From the NCBI GenBank assembly GCA_014905825.1, contig JACGCN010000024.1, positions 434,001-498,000 of the forward strand: a DNA stretch of 64,000 bases, read 5' to 3'. The stretch comes from Lyophyllum atratum (taxonomy: Eukaryota; Basidiomycota; Agaricomycetes; Agaricales; Lyophyllaceae). Shown piece by piece: positions 1-9,587 of the stretch. The translations under genes and the position numbers were made by a program. Each line of letters starts with the position of its first letter. Position 1 is the first letter of the stretch. Under the pieces are notes generated by a model. The model worked only from the letters and a program-made list of their open reading frames with translations. It was not told the origin of the DNA and did no database searches.

Positions 1-940
1 GCCGTCATGATGCCACAGAGAGTTAGGTCCTGGCACACTATAAACACGTCTTCGAATTTTGATCCTCTGAAAGACTCGGTGCACAGGATCAATCCTTATC
101 AATGATTGCTTTATTCGCTCTCGTGGTACACGATGGCCAAGTCTGCGAAGCATGCCATCAAGCATGGTGATACCCGCCCGGCGGAAATGTTGTCGAAGAT
201 GGAGCAGAAGAGCGTCTAGGTCTTCAACAGAAATGCTAGAGAGGGGACCAGTGTAGGATGAAATGACAGACTGGGTTGTCGACTCAAGGTTTGGAGAGGG
301 AACGGCCAACTCTTGCGGAACTTCAGGCGGATTGTCGATGGGAACAGCCTGACCTTGTGGGTCTAGAAAGTCATTGTTCTCCTCAATGTACTGGGCAGAG
401 AGCACAGATGGCTGCTCTCTTGCTTCAGCAATCCCATATTCGAGAAGGTGATCACGGACAAGTCTACGGCCCACACCCAAGAATCGAGCAATGCTGGATG
501 TAGAGCGCATGGAATATGCCCATCGGAGAAATTCTGGGTCAATATGAATTTGTGGCCGTCCCCGATGTCCTGTGTGAACTGTTTCGACTATTACAGGTTG
601 CCCATGGTGGGACTCGTTAGTTGCCTGGTCATATTGTTGTCGGACGTCATTCTGCATTATAGCCAAGTTGTGCTGGATTAGAGCCAGTTCTTCAGGAGGA
701 AATATTGATGCATACTGCAAAAAATGTGAGTTCCAGTGATAGAATACTAGTTAAAGAAATCACTTCATTGACCAGACCAACATATTGCTGCAAATCGTCA
801 CCCAGCCTCCAAAGAACAACTGTGTCAGCAGAATTGTTGACTGCTTCTACTATGCTTGATCTGAACCTATGGAAGCGTTGTCGGAATTCATCAAGAAGCT
901 CAGCAGCAGCAGCTTCAGGCAACACCGGCGGCTGCGACAT
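1..940 (-). CDS. Partial integrase-core (DDE-type) mobile-element protein
   Basis: Two exons are visible, 940..764 and 714..1, separated by a 49-nt GT-AG intron (763..715). The gene runs off the left edge. The frame contains a helix-turn-helix-like stretch (RSTSSIARFLGVGRRLVRD) and then the family hallmarks GITMLDGMLRRLGHRVPRE, RIDPVHRVFQRI and SVPGPNSLWHHDG. The Asp of the last motif is the expected first acidic residue of the integrase catalytic triad. This is the integrase-core family widespread in agaricomycete genomes; that assignment is from memory of the family. I start at the ATG at 940 (MSQPPVLPE). The frame stays open upstream to a stop at 1063 and reads plausible family sequence with no ATG, so the true start may be missing or in an unseen exon. 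The catalytic domain itself lies outside the window, so activity cannot be judged. Confidence 0.75.
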
Positions 941-1105
941 CACAAGAGATCTAGCAACGTTATGGGCAGTCGGGACAAGTTGATCAGCCTTCAACCGGAT
1001 CAACCGGGTCGGATCATTTGAAGTCCTCCCTGGACGGATTTCAAGAAAACTGAACTTGAATTAAAAACCAAACCCGGAACTGAAAAAGAACTAAACAAAC
1101 TAAAC

Positions 1106-1265
1106 CTCAAGCCATGTAACGTTAGACTGAACCTAAACTTGACTTGACTTGAAACTAAACCTGGAGCTCATTTAACGTTAAACTGAACCTAAACTTGACT
1201 TGACTTGAAACTAAACCTGGAGCTCATTTAACGTTAAACTGAACCTAAACTTGACTCGATTTGAA
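1106..1265. repeat. 56-bp tandem repeat, about 3 copies
   Basis: Copies start at 1106 (55 nt, slightly diverged), 1161 (56 nt) and 1217 (incomplete). Each contains the core TTAACGTTAAACTGAACCT and CTTGACTTGACTTGAAAC. The repeat lies just upstream of the integrase-core gene on its 5' side. Short sub-repeats (ACTTG, AAACT) suggest slippage origin. Confidence 0.85.
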
Positions 1266-1687
1266 CTTCAACAGTCACGTCCAACGTTGAACCAGAAAGC
1301 TCGCAGTTGTAAACCACACGCCTCAAAACTGAACTTGAATCTGATAATTTTAAACCTAAAGCAAAATATGCTAAACCTCGACTAGAAATCTAAAATCATC
1401 CAAAAACCTGATACCTGAGTGCTGAATTTCTCCAAAAACCTTCATTCTGATTAAAGTGCGAGAAATGCTGTCATAGTGTTCCCTTGCTTGCAAGTGTCAG
1501 AAGTATAGTCGAAGCAAGTTCAGGCGAGGTTTGCCATTGCCAGGATGTGTTTCCAAAAGGAGACAAATACAGCGTGTTCCCCACACAAATCGTGATCCGG
1601 ACTCGGACGCACACTTCACTCTCCAATCGCAATATTCAATCTTCGCTTCATTCGAGACTTGAACGTTTCAACATTCAATTTTAACCA
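1266..1687. other. Intergenic, no gene recognised
   Basis: AT-rich sequence with diffuse AAACCT/AACTTG words that look like decayed continuation of the tandem repeat. One 66-codon open frame (1484-1684, +) has no recognisable similarity and I do not call it a gene. Confidence 0.5.
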
Positions 1688-1755
1688 TGACTCACCAGAA
1701 GATCATATATCATTGATCTTGCAGGTTGCACGGCCCTACATCTGCTCTATAAAAG
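1688..1755 (+). promoter_or_regulatory. Promoter module of F-box-like gene A1
   Basis: TGACTCA (bZIP/AP-1-Gcn4 consensus) at 1688-1694 is followed exactly 60 bp later by TATAAAAG at 1748-1755. The TATA box lies 59 nt upstream of the ATG. The same pair at the same spacing precedes paralogues A2 and A5, and at 56 bp precedes A4. Confidence 0.65.
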
Positions 1756-1806
1756 GCTGCGGGACGCCCTCTCCACCCGCCCACATTCCTCACGCTCATC
1801 GTCACG

Positions 1807-3051
1807 ATGTACTTCAACGTTATCAACCTCGATAATCCCTTCCCAGTCAGCACGTCAATGAGTGGAAATTTCGAAGAGTGCTTCTGGCGGCACATCAGTG
1901 ATAAGGCGGACAATAGGGTTATGAATGCGCTCTGGCAACGAGAAAAAAGCCAGAAAGCTGTCACCATCAAGCCATTAAGTCAGCTGCCTGAAGAGTGCGT
2001 CCACATTAGCAGACGTGTGGTGTTGCCTGAAGAGTGCGTCTATATTGCTCATTTCGTCCCTTCCCTCGATTACTACCGCGTTTATCGTGTACTTATTTCA
2101 TCGTACAGGTCGCTGGAAAATGCAACTCTCCCAGCTGAGCTGCTTACCATGATCCTCGGGGAGGTAGAAGACCTCACAGACATCGTATGCTTCGTGCTGT
2201 CCTGCCGACGATACTACGAGATTGGTCGACCAATTCTCGAGGCACGTTTCGAGGAAATCCTCACGTATTCATGGGCTGGCAATCGCCTCATTTGCGTTGG
2301 CGACGGCGTGAGCATAAACGACCTCCCGAAGGGCATGCTTACGGAGGACGAAATGGAAATCCTCGGTGAGGAATTCGGCCCTGACAGCGGCGACGACGAC
2401 TCTCAATACGACACTGGTGTTTATGAGCAGTTGGTATTCGTCCAAAGTCTTCACCCCGATTGGTCCCTAAACCACAGGAGGGCCCACTTTTTCCATAAAC
2501 ACACGCAGCTTTGTGTCTATTTCATGCGCTTGTGGAACCGCCGATACAACAAATCCAGTCCTCCACGCTTGTATTGGGGGGAGGTCAGGGTGCTGGAGGA
2601 GCTGACCGAGGTCGCCGATCTGCCTCTCCCTGAGTACGGCAAAATCCCCGAGATGTATAGGTCCCATGTTCTGCGCAACCTCACCACCAAGGAGTATATC
2701 CGTGGAGACGCCGTCCATGAAGCGCGGGAAACCCCTGATATGCCGTACCTGGGAGACCTCACCCTTTTGCATCTCCTGCTCCTCAGAATCACCTGGGCCT
2801 CGGATCCGAGCCTGGCCATACCTGATGTGGGTGCGATCGAGTCTCATCGAGGAGCGTGGGCTGGTCATCGCTTCGATTTCTCGGACATCAGAACCGTTCA
2901 AGATGACGAAGGAGGGGCGATCGATGATTGGAAAGATGTCAGCAAGATCGCGATAGACGAACTGGTGGCAGTATTTGAGCCGGATGCGAAGGTTTTGAAT
3001 GATGATGCAATTTATAACCGGGCCTTTTGGGAATGGCGAAGACAATTGTAG
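1807..3051 (+). CDS. F-box-like 'MGQYF family' protein A1
   Basis: Exons 1807..2033 and 2109..3051 give 389 aa. The 75-nt intron is a multiple of three and lacks a stop, so the region is also one open frame. Splicing is inferred because the junction coincides with the intron in all four paralogues. The N-terminus is MYFNVINLDNPFPV, without the MGQ start of the relatives. After the splice come an F-box-like helix-rich segment (LPAELLTMILGEVEDLTDIV), the family motif TYSWAGNRLICVGDG, VLRNLTTKEYIRGDAV and AWAGHRFDFSDI. The C-terminus is longer than in the paralogues (ends NRAFWEWRRQL). A 16-nt direct repeat spanning the 5' splice site (near 1985 and 2024) creates a second, in-phase donor at 1995, so a form 13 residues shorter is possible. 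An F-box would imply SCF ubiquitin-ligase adaptor function; that is inference. Confidence 0.8.
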   Translation: MYFNVINLDNPFPVSTSMSGNFEECFWRHISDKADNRVMNALWQREKSQKAVTIKPLSQLPEECVHISRRVVLPEECVYIAHFVPSLDYYRVYRVLISSYRSLENATLPAELLTMILGEVEDLTDIVCFVLSCRRYYEIGRPILEARFEEILTYSWAGNRLICVGDGVSINDLPKGMLTEDEMEILGEEFGPDSGDDDSQYDTGVYEQLVFVQSLHPDWSLNHRRAHFFHKHTQLCVYFMRLWNRRYNKSSPPRLYWGEVRVLEELTEVADLPLPEYGKIPEMYRSHVLRNLTTKEYIRGDAVHEARETPDMPYLGDLTLLHLLLLRITWASDPSLAIPDVGAIESHRGAWAGHRFDFSDIRTVQDDEGGAIDDWKDVSKIAIDELVAVFEPDAKVLNDDAIYNRAFWEWRRQL

Positions 3052-3149
3052 GCTACTCCCAACTACTTATTTTTTGTATAAGTAATCATGAGAGGCCTCA
3101 CAGAAATGCGACATTATGTCCTTAAATGCCAACAGTACTCTAAGATCGC

Positions 3150-3600
3150 TTGACCATACCTCAAAAGCTCCTTTCTAGGGGCCGCTCAGCTATTCCTCGG
3201 CACGCAATCGCCTTCTTTGCACCGGCAACTGCCCAAGCTTAAACGACGCTCAGGACATGCTTACCAACGACGAAGCCAATACCCTCCACGAGAAGTTTGG
3301 ACTTGAGATCGACAGGAACAGACGCTGACAATTAATGAGCTTTCCCCGCGTCCTAACCACCACAGACTCTCCAAGACTTGCAAGTCCTACTTCTTGCGCG
3401 ATCCTATGTATCACCCAAGGATAAATCCGTAGGGAAACCATCCGTCAAATGTGCGACACGCGCAGTCGGCCATACATCTCCGAGTTGAAGCGAGATTGGC
3501 CAGGAGGTTCTGCCAAATGGAGACACAAATCTGAGCGCATTCTGCACACAATGATCGTGATGCAGACGCCCACATTCTCCAATATTCGCTGGCCAGCCCG
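3150..3600 (+). pseudogene. Decayed F-box-like family relic upstream of A2
   Basis: The frame at about 3205-3327 reads NRLLCTGNCPSLNDAQDM then LTNDEANTLHEKFGLEI, matching the family block NRLIC-GD-DLPEGMLTEDE-KFG, and then stops. Further on (about 3385-3470) SYVLRDPMYHP corresponds to the family's SYVLRNLTTKE block. No intact frame joins them. The same decayed block lies upstream of A5 and, in mirror orientation, of A4, so it was carried along by duplication. Confidence 0.6.
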
Positions 3601-3634
3601 AGGCACGAGCTCGAACAAGGGCCAATTTTAGTTA

Positions 3635-3702
3635 TGACTCACGAGAATATCGTTTATTGTTTGATCCTGGGTCGGACGGCCACTATATCTGCCCTATAAA
3701 AG
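3635..3702 (+). promoter_or_regulatory. Promoter module of F-box-like gene A2
   Basis: TGACTCA at 3635-3641 and TATAAAAG at 3695-3702, 60 bp apart start to start; the ATG is 59 nt beyond the last base of the box. The pyrimidine-rich leader CTCCACCCGCCCATAT is nearly identical in A4 and A5. Confidence 0.65.
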
Positions 3703-3760
3703 GCTTCGGGATGTGCTCTCGAGTCTCCACCCGCCCATATTTCTCTTCCGCATTTCTACC

Positions 3761-4968
3761 ATGGGGCAACAGTTTGAGTTTGTCAACCTCGATAATCCCT
3801 TCCCAGTCAGCAGGGCAGTATGCGGAAAGTTTGGAGAGTTCTTCTGGCGTATCGATGAGGAGGAGGACAACGCGGTTATGGAGGCGCTCTGGCAAACGGA
3901 AGAAAGCCACAAAATCGTCGCCATCGCGCCATACAGTCAGCTCAAACGGGCTGAAAAGCCTCTTCGTATCTGGAACAAATGCATGACATTCCCTGAAGAG
4001 TGAGTCTAATTTGTTTGAACCCTTCCCTCGATTACTACCACGTGAATCTTACCTTGCATTCTTCGTACAGATCCCTTGCAAATGCGACTCTCCCAACCGA
4101 GCTGGTTAGCATGATCCTGGAGGAAGTTGAAGACCTCGCGGACTTGATATGCTTCGTGCTTACCTGCCAACGATATTTTGAGATTGGTCGACCTATCCTT
4201 GAGGCGCGTTTCGAGGACACCCTCACTTACTCGTGGGCTGGCAATCGCCTCATTTGCTTTGGTGACAACGCAGAGTTCGACGATCTCCCCGAGGGCATGC
4301 TTACCGAGGACGAGAAGGAACTTATTGATAAGAAATACCCGCCCTGCGACCCAGATAAGAACAATAACTACGGGCTCTGGGAGCAGTTGAGCTTCGTCCA
4401 AACTCTTCAACCTGACTCGCATCTAAACCAGAAGAGAGTCATCTTTCACCAGGAAAACCCAAGGCTTTCGTACTATTTCATGCGCTTACAGGAGACCTGG
4501 GATTATCACGAACGCGTTCACAATCGCCCAAGAGTAGGCTGGGCTGGGATGCGTGATGTTGAGGTGCTAAATAAGCTGACCAAAACCACCTCGCGGGGCC
4601 CAGTCTCCGAAATGTATGGGTCCTACGTCCTGCGCAATCTTACCACCAAGGAGTACATTCGCGGAGCCGCCATCTGTGAAGCCTGGGACACGCCCGATTT
4701 GCCGTACCTGCGAGCCCTCCGCTTCATGCACCTCCTGGTCCTCCGAATCACCTGGTCCCACGATTCGAGCTTGAACATACGATATTACGGTCCGATCGAG
4801 GTTCATCGTGGGGTATGGGCCGGTCATCGCTTCGATTTCGTCGATATCAAGACTGTTGAAGATGAACAAGGGACGATTGGTGATTGGAAAGATGTGAGCG
4901 ACGACGTGATAGACGAGTTAGTGGCGGTATTTGAAGAGGAGGCGGAGGATATGAATAGATATTTATAA
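3761..4968 (+). CDS. F-box-like 'MGQYF family' protein A2
   Basis: Exons 3761..3999 and 4071..4968 (71-nt intron) give 378 aa, used here as the family reference. Residues 1-80 form a conserved N-terminal domain starting MGQQFEFVNLDNPFPV, with GKFGEFFW and VMEALWQTEE. Residues 87-125 (LPTELVSMILEEVEDLADLI, then CFVLTCQRYFEIG) resemble an F-box: Leu-Pro start, two amphipathic helices, Cys-Arg-Tyr end. Then come TYSWAGNRLICFGD (132-145), a DLPEGMLTEDE acidic turn, YVLRNLTTKEYIRG and VWAGHRFDF. The architecture fits a lineage-expanded agaricomycete family of unknown function; a role as an SCF substrate adaptor is inference. The start is fixed by MGQ conservation with A4 and A5 and by the TATA box. 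A 20-bp inverted repeat lies 250 nt downstream. Confidence 0.85.
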
Positions 4969-5518
4969 CTGAGATTATGACAGGAAGTTGCACGAAGGGC
5001 TTCTGTTCGGGATAGGGGACCGAAATGCCGTTGCCAAATACACAGTATCAGTACTTTCAACGTTGGTTTTTGCGGTGGTCCTGCCATACGACGTTCATAG
5101 AGCAGTCTCTGCAGTAGAATCCAAGCATTCATCAGGGGCAGGTCGCCCGATGGCCGACGAGGATACCCCCCGTCCAGAATCCATTACACCGGATTCTGGG
5201 TGGCTGTACATGTACACACTAGCCCCGTTCAAAGTTGAGCCACGACTTTCGTGGTCGCGGTCGCGGCTCTTCAGCGCTCAACTTTGAACGGGGCTGATCG
5301 ATCGTTACATGCCTCCTTGCTCAACATGATAACTTTGTACATACGAGGTCACAGATCGATACATGCATGTCCATAGAACCTGTACAAACGAATCCTATTG
5401 GCAATGGTTGTGGGACGCCCCCTCTCCTAGTACACCCTCAAAGAACCGTAAATCCGTGCCGTCAAATCTTGGGGTCTTAAAACGACGCGACATGGCCGAT
5501 TGAATGGTCCCAGACTCC
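4969..5518. other. Intergenic, palindrome-rich 3' flank of A2
   Basis: 4970-5130 is homologous to the 3' flanks of A5 (24700-24842) and A4 (about 14745-14880, inverted), marking the end of a duplicated unit. After that come three palindromic features: 5174-5199 (9-bp arms, CCAGAATCC/GGATTCTGG), TGTACATGTACA at 5205-5216, and the large 5221-5295 inverted repeat. No gene seen. Confidence 0.6.
5221..5295. repeat. 20-bp perfect inverted repeat with 35-nt loop
   Basis: The arms 5221-5240 and 5276-5295 (GCCCCGTTCAAAGTTGA core) are perfectly complementary. The loop contains a smaller hairpin, CACGACTTTCGTG. It could be a tiny terminal-inverted-repeat element or a transcript-folding element; no clear target-site duplication is visible. 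Confidence 0.8.
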
Positions 5519-7531
5519 TTAGAGCAACCGTACAACAATACCCAATCCCTGATCAACAACCCCCCCAACCCCCCCATCCAGCCTAAACCTCATCACCCCC
5601 TCCCCACCCCCCCACGGCACCTCCCCCTCCCAATGCGTAACCACCACCACCCCCTGCCCCTGCCCCACACCCCCCTCCCTCAAATACCTCCTCGCCGCCC
5701 TTACCATCCCCTCCCCCATCCCGCTCCACGCCTCATCGAGCAACACGAGCGGCGGGCGGCCCACCAGGGCCCGCATGAGAAGGACCATGCGCTGCGCCCC
5801 GGGACTTAAGGAAGGGAACGACCGCGACCCGAACGATTCCGCGCTTTCCCCTGGCCCCTCCTCACCCCACGACCGCGGCCCAAGCGCCTCCAGCACCTCC
5901 CCCACCCTCCCCACCCTCCACCCCACCTCCTCCCCCCCCAAAGGCCGCATCACACCCACACCCACCCCCTCCCTCCCCATCGCCACATACCCGCCATCAA
6001 ACCCCGTCCCCACCGCCTCCCTCACACTCATGTCCGCGCGCCGGGGGAACGCATCGAAGAGCTCGGGGGAGAGGAGCCCGATTAGGGATTGGAGGTGGGG
6101 GGTGGGGTGCCGGGCGCGGGGGAGGTTGAAGAGGTGCAGGTGGGGGTTGGTGTAGGATTGGGGGTGGGAGCCGGTGAGGAGGGAGAGGAGGGTGGTTTTG
6201 CCGGAGCCTTAAAGAAGGTGGTGGGTCAGTGGGGAGGGAGGGGAGGGAGGGAGGAGGGGGAAGGGAAGGGGGGACAGACCGTTTGTGCCTTGGAGGTGCC
6301 ATCGCTCGCCTTCTCGGATTTGCCAGGTTATGTTGTTGAGGATCTGGGAGTGTGGTGTTTAGCGTTGATATTCGTCGAGCGGAGGCGGTGGGTGGAAGCA
6401 TACCGTTCGTGGCCCGTATCTCACGTTGACACCCTGCATGTCAACCAACAGCTCGCCTCGTCCTTGTCCTTCGCCCCGCGCCTGTCCAACCAGGGACGTC
6501 ATCGCCGCATCTCCTCCAACCTCGGTATCACGGTGCTCGAGGGCAGGGAGCACGGCGTCTTTCGGCCCAGTAGCGACTTTGCCTCCTTTGACGAGGGCAA
6601 CGTGGGTTATCCACTCCGGAACGGGATCCTGCGTCCTCAAGCCCAGAATAACCCTAGGCGCACGGGCGGAGTGGAGTGCCCGCAGGACTTCGAGGAGTTT
6701 CGGGCGGTTCTGCACGTCCAGGCCAGCTATACCATGATTCTGAATCAGCAATGATTTGGGAAGATGGTGCACGGATCGGGACATACTCAACGGTTCGTCC
6801 AAGAGCAACAGTTCGGGTTTCCCGAGGATAGCTTTGATAATGCGCGCACGGCGCGTTTGACCGTTGCTCAATGCGATGAGGGGGAGATCTAGGAGGTCCT
6901 GGAGACCCATCCGATCTACGAGCGCCTGGAAGACCTGCTTATCCCCCTCCAACATCTCCTTCACATCAAGCTCCAACTCTGGAAACTTGGGCGGGATAGT
7001 CTCGGGAAACATGGACTGGCGCAGCGTCACCCTATCCTCATCGCGGACCGCCCCATACCGCGCGGAAAAGTCGTAGAACGCGCCCCCGGCGGCGCGGCGC
7101 CGGTTCCCGAAGGAGACGAGGGCGATGCTGGTGTAGGGGTCCCGGCCGTGGGTGGAGAGGAAAGGAAAGAGGCCGCCTGGGGGAGGCGGGGCGGGGGATA
7201 TGCGGAGGTGGCCCAGGAGGGTCTGGGGTTTTTGGTGGTGTTGGGGTTAGTATTGGTGGAAGGCGCGAGTGTAAGGCGGAGGAGTGACCTGGAAGAGCGA
7301 GGCTTTCTCACTGGAGCCGGAACCGATGACGGCCCAGGATTCGTCTTCGCGGACGGTCCATTCGAGGTCGCGGAAGACGGGGGGTGCGGTGTTGGGGTCG
7401 CCGAAGTGGTATACGTTTGACTTGGGGACGTGGATGATTGGGGAGGCGCGTGAGGTCGTGTAGTGTCTCTGTATTCGTGCGATGCGGAGTACGCTACGAC
7501 TTTGTGAGCTGAGCATGCGAGCGCCCGACAT
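5519..7531 (-). CDS. Soluble tandem-ABC ATPase (ModF / YDR061W type)
   Basis: Exons 7531..7289, 7222..6787, 6726..6404, 6343..6280 and 6207..5519 encode 584 aa with two ABC nucleotide-binding domains and no membrane segments. NBD1 has an atypical P-loop (GSGSSEKASLFQ instead of GxxGxGKST) but a normal signature (LSNGQTRRARI) and Walker B (LLLLDEPLTGLD). NBD2 has a canonical Walker A (GTNGSGKTTLL, split by an intron), the altered signature LSPGAQRM and Walker B LVLLDEAW. This pattern fits one composite catalytic site plus one degenerate site, as in other asymmetric tandem ABC proteins. The nearest family I recognise is bacterial ModF and yeast YDR061W, of unknown substrate. The N-terminus (MSGARMLSSQSRSVLRIARI) is basic and hydroxylated, compatible with a mitochondrial presequence. 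The last exon is strongly biased to G- or C-ending codons in alternating blocks. Confidence 0.88.
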
Positions 7532-7816
7532 GGTGGCGCGTCGTATTGGGTGATCGGGTCGTGGTAGAATTCAAGCGATCATCGAGGGTCGAGTCAGAGC
7601 GCCTTTCGGCCAGCTGTCTGTCGAAAGGTCATCAATCAGTAAGTCCTGCGCCTGAAATTGTGTAGGCTCGTACATATAACCCTGGTGCAGGACGGAGGCC
7701 CGTGTGATAGCGTGTATTAACTCCATGCCATCGCCAAAAGAAACACCCGCCTCACCGCAAAATAAGCGCCCAATATCACGTGCCGCCATACCACGCACAG
7801 ACCACCCCCAAAATCC

Positions 7817-7824
7817 TATAAAAG
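7817..7824 (+). promoter_or_regulatory. TATA-like box
   Basis: TATAAAAG, 92 nt upstream of the ATG at 7909. It is identical to the box in the F-box-like gene promoters, but no TGACTCA sits 60 bp upstream. Confidence 0.35.
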
Positions 7825-7908
7825 CCCCCGCTGCTCATCGTTGTTTCCTTAGAACATACTCATCAGGATCTATTTTATAGAAACTGACCGAGTCTCGCAT
7901 TTTTACAA

Positions 7909-8013
7909 ATGCCGCATCCTTCATATCCACTCGATGACTTCCGCGCTCCCTCGTTATACCGAGAACATGGCTCTGCTTTTGGCGGGGTCTCGAGGACGTT
8001 TGGCTCGCTCTGA
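7909..8013 (+). CDS. Possible 34-aa small protein
   Basis: A short frame starting MPHPSYPLDDFRAPSLYREH and ending in SRTFGSL, downstream of a TATA box. There is no signal peptide, no transmembrane segment and no C-terminal CaaX box, so it is not a mating pheromone precursor. I do not recognise it. It could equally be a 5' leader or chance. Confidence 0.25.
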   Translation: MPHPSYPLDDFRAPSLYREHGSAFGGVSRTFGSL

Positions 8014-8381
8014 GGATGTGCTCGCAAGGGCCGTTTGAGGGGTGGTCAGCGAGGAGAGCGTTTGTCTGATGGATTATTTAGTGTACCTATTTTGTAGATG
8101 GTTTCGGGCAATGCATTGGTTTCTGAAGTTCTTTTGGTTTTGTTGAGCAAGAGGATGGAACTTGTCTACGTCTACGAGTTCAGTCGTACAACAGGCCAGC
8201 TTGGTGCATGGATTTTTGAGTCCCTCGTTAGTCTCTCCTACGTGAATAGTCCTCCTCCCTCCTCCTCTCCATTCCTCTTCGAAGTAGTCTCCTCTACACA
8301 GTCTTGATGAAATTTTTTTGACGCGTTATTTGCCAACCTCAACTAACGCAAACACCGATCGCCCACTCCTCCAAAACCACC

Positions 8382-9197
8382 ATGTCCACCCCCCGCCAAT
8401 CCAACCGCAACCGCCCCCCCTCTTCGCCCCGCCCAATCCACATCACCTTCGACCGCCTCTCCCGCGTCGACGGCTCCGCCCGCTTCTCCTTCGGCCCCCC
8501 CACCACCGGCCCCACCGCCCTCGCCACCCTAAGCGGTCCCATCGAAGTCCGCCTCGCCTCTGAAAACCCCACCCACGCCACCCTCGACGTCCTCGTCCGT
8601 CCCCTATCCAACGTCCCCGCCACGGAAGCGAAGGCCCTGGGGGCGGCGGTGAGGAGTGTGTTGGTGCCGAGTGTGTTGTTGGGGCAGATGCCGAGGACGC
8701 TGGTGCAGATCGTTGCGCAGGCTTTGGTGGTGCCGGATGCGAGTGGGAGTGCGGGTGGGATGAATTTGAATGCGATCACGGCGGCGCTGGTCAACGCCAG
8801 CACCCTCGCCCTACTAAACAGCGGGTGCATCCCCATGCGCGGCGTCGTCTGTGCCGTCGCCGTCGGGCGGCGGCGCTCCTCCGGGGACCTCGTGGTGGAT
8901 CCGGACGAGGGGGACGGGGCGTTAGATGCGGAGGGGTGTTTTGCGTACATGTTCACAAGGGATGCGGGGGGCGATGTGCGGGGGAAGTGCGTGTGGACGA
9001 ATTGGAGGGCGGTGAGGGGGGCGTTTGATGAGGGTGTGTTGGGAGAGGCGAGGGAGGTGGCGGGGAGGGGCGCGAGGGAGGTGTATGAGGCTGTGTATGG
9101 GGGTGTGGAGGGGATGGAGAAGAGGGTGGCTGCGCATGCGCCTGTTGCTGCTGTGGTTAGGAAGGAAGTGGAGGAGGAGGAGGAGATGGAGATCTGA
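8382..9197 (+). CDS. RRP46: Exosome complex subunit Rrp46 (RNase PH-like)
   Basis: A single exon encodes 271 aa. The N-terminus gives the family signature SRVDGSARFSFG (residues about 27-38), then ALATLSGPIEVRLASE, LDVLVRPLSNVPATE, MPRTLVQIVAQAL and NAITAALVNASTLALLNSG, all typical of the RNase PH fold in EXOSC5/Rrp46. The subunit belongs to the six-membered RNase PH ring of the RNA exosome, which degrades and trims RNA in nucleus and cytoplasm; in eukaryotes the ring is catalytically inactive. The C-terminus is an acidic tail (VEEEEEMEI). The start has a good context (CCACCATGTCC). Third codon positions switch between C-rich blocks (8382-8632, about 8790-8900) and G-rich blocks (8633-8787, 8901-9197) inside one exon. 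Confidence 0.92.
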   Translation: MSTPRQSNRNRPPSSPRPIHITFDRLSRVDGSARFSFGPPTTGPTALATLSGPIEVRLASENPTHATLDVLVRPLSNVPATEAKALGAAVRSVLVPSVLLGQMPRTLVQIVAQALVVPDASGSAGGMNLNAITAALVNASTLALLNSGCIPMRGVVCAVAVGRRRSSGDLVVDPDEGDGALDAEGCFAYMFTRDAGGDVRGKCVWTNWRAVRGAFDEGVLGEAREVAGRGAREVYEAVYGGVEGMEKRVAAHAPVAAVVRKEVEEEEEMEI

Positions 9198-9587
9198 GAG
9201 GGTATGAGGTGCGTTTGGCTCTTGCGGCTGCGTTGCATGGGGTGGCTTACCAGTGGACTATAAGTCGTCTCCATCGTCCTCAGCTTCACATGGTGGAAAT
9301 AAACGATCGAGGCGTAACGTATCTGCGACTGCACCCTTGGCGTCAAACAGCAGCTCCATCCTATGGACTCGCTACCACTCCGCAATTCATGTCGCGTCTT
9401 TATACGCCCCCGAGATCTGGTGACAACGATCGAATTCATTGGGGTGCGGGCGAGCGCGTGGTGCAAGCAATGCATATCACGATTTAGCAAACGAAGAAGC
9501 AGTTGGGAGTAGCCTAAAATGTGTTTTCGCGATTGCAAAGATGACCGGTAGATTGCAGAACTATTCAAAAAATCTTTCACGTCCGTT
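9198..9587. other. Intergenic, convergent 3' flanks
   Basis: The right part (about 9490-9587) is homologous to 16980-17090, the 3' flank of the relic at 17087-17360, so it belongs to a duplicated F-box-like unit. No gene seen. Confidence 0.5.

Larger units (their letters stand above)
7532..8381. other. Intergenic between divergent ABC ATPase and RRP46
   Basis: It holds a TATA-like box at 7817-7824 followed by a 34-codon open frame (7909-8013). The rest (8014-8381) shows no convincing coding sequence. Confidence 0.5.
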
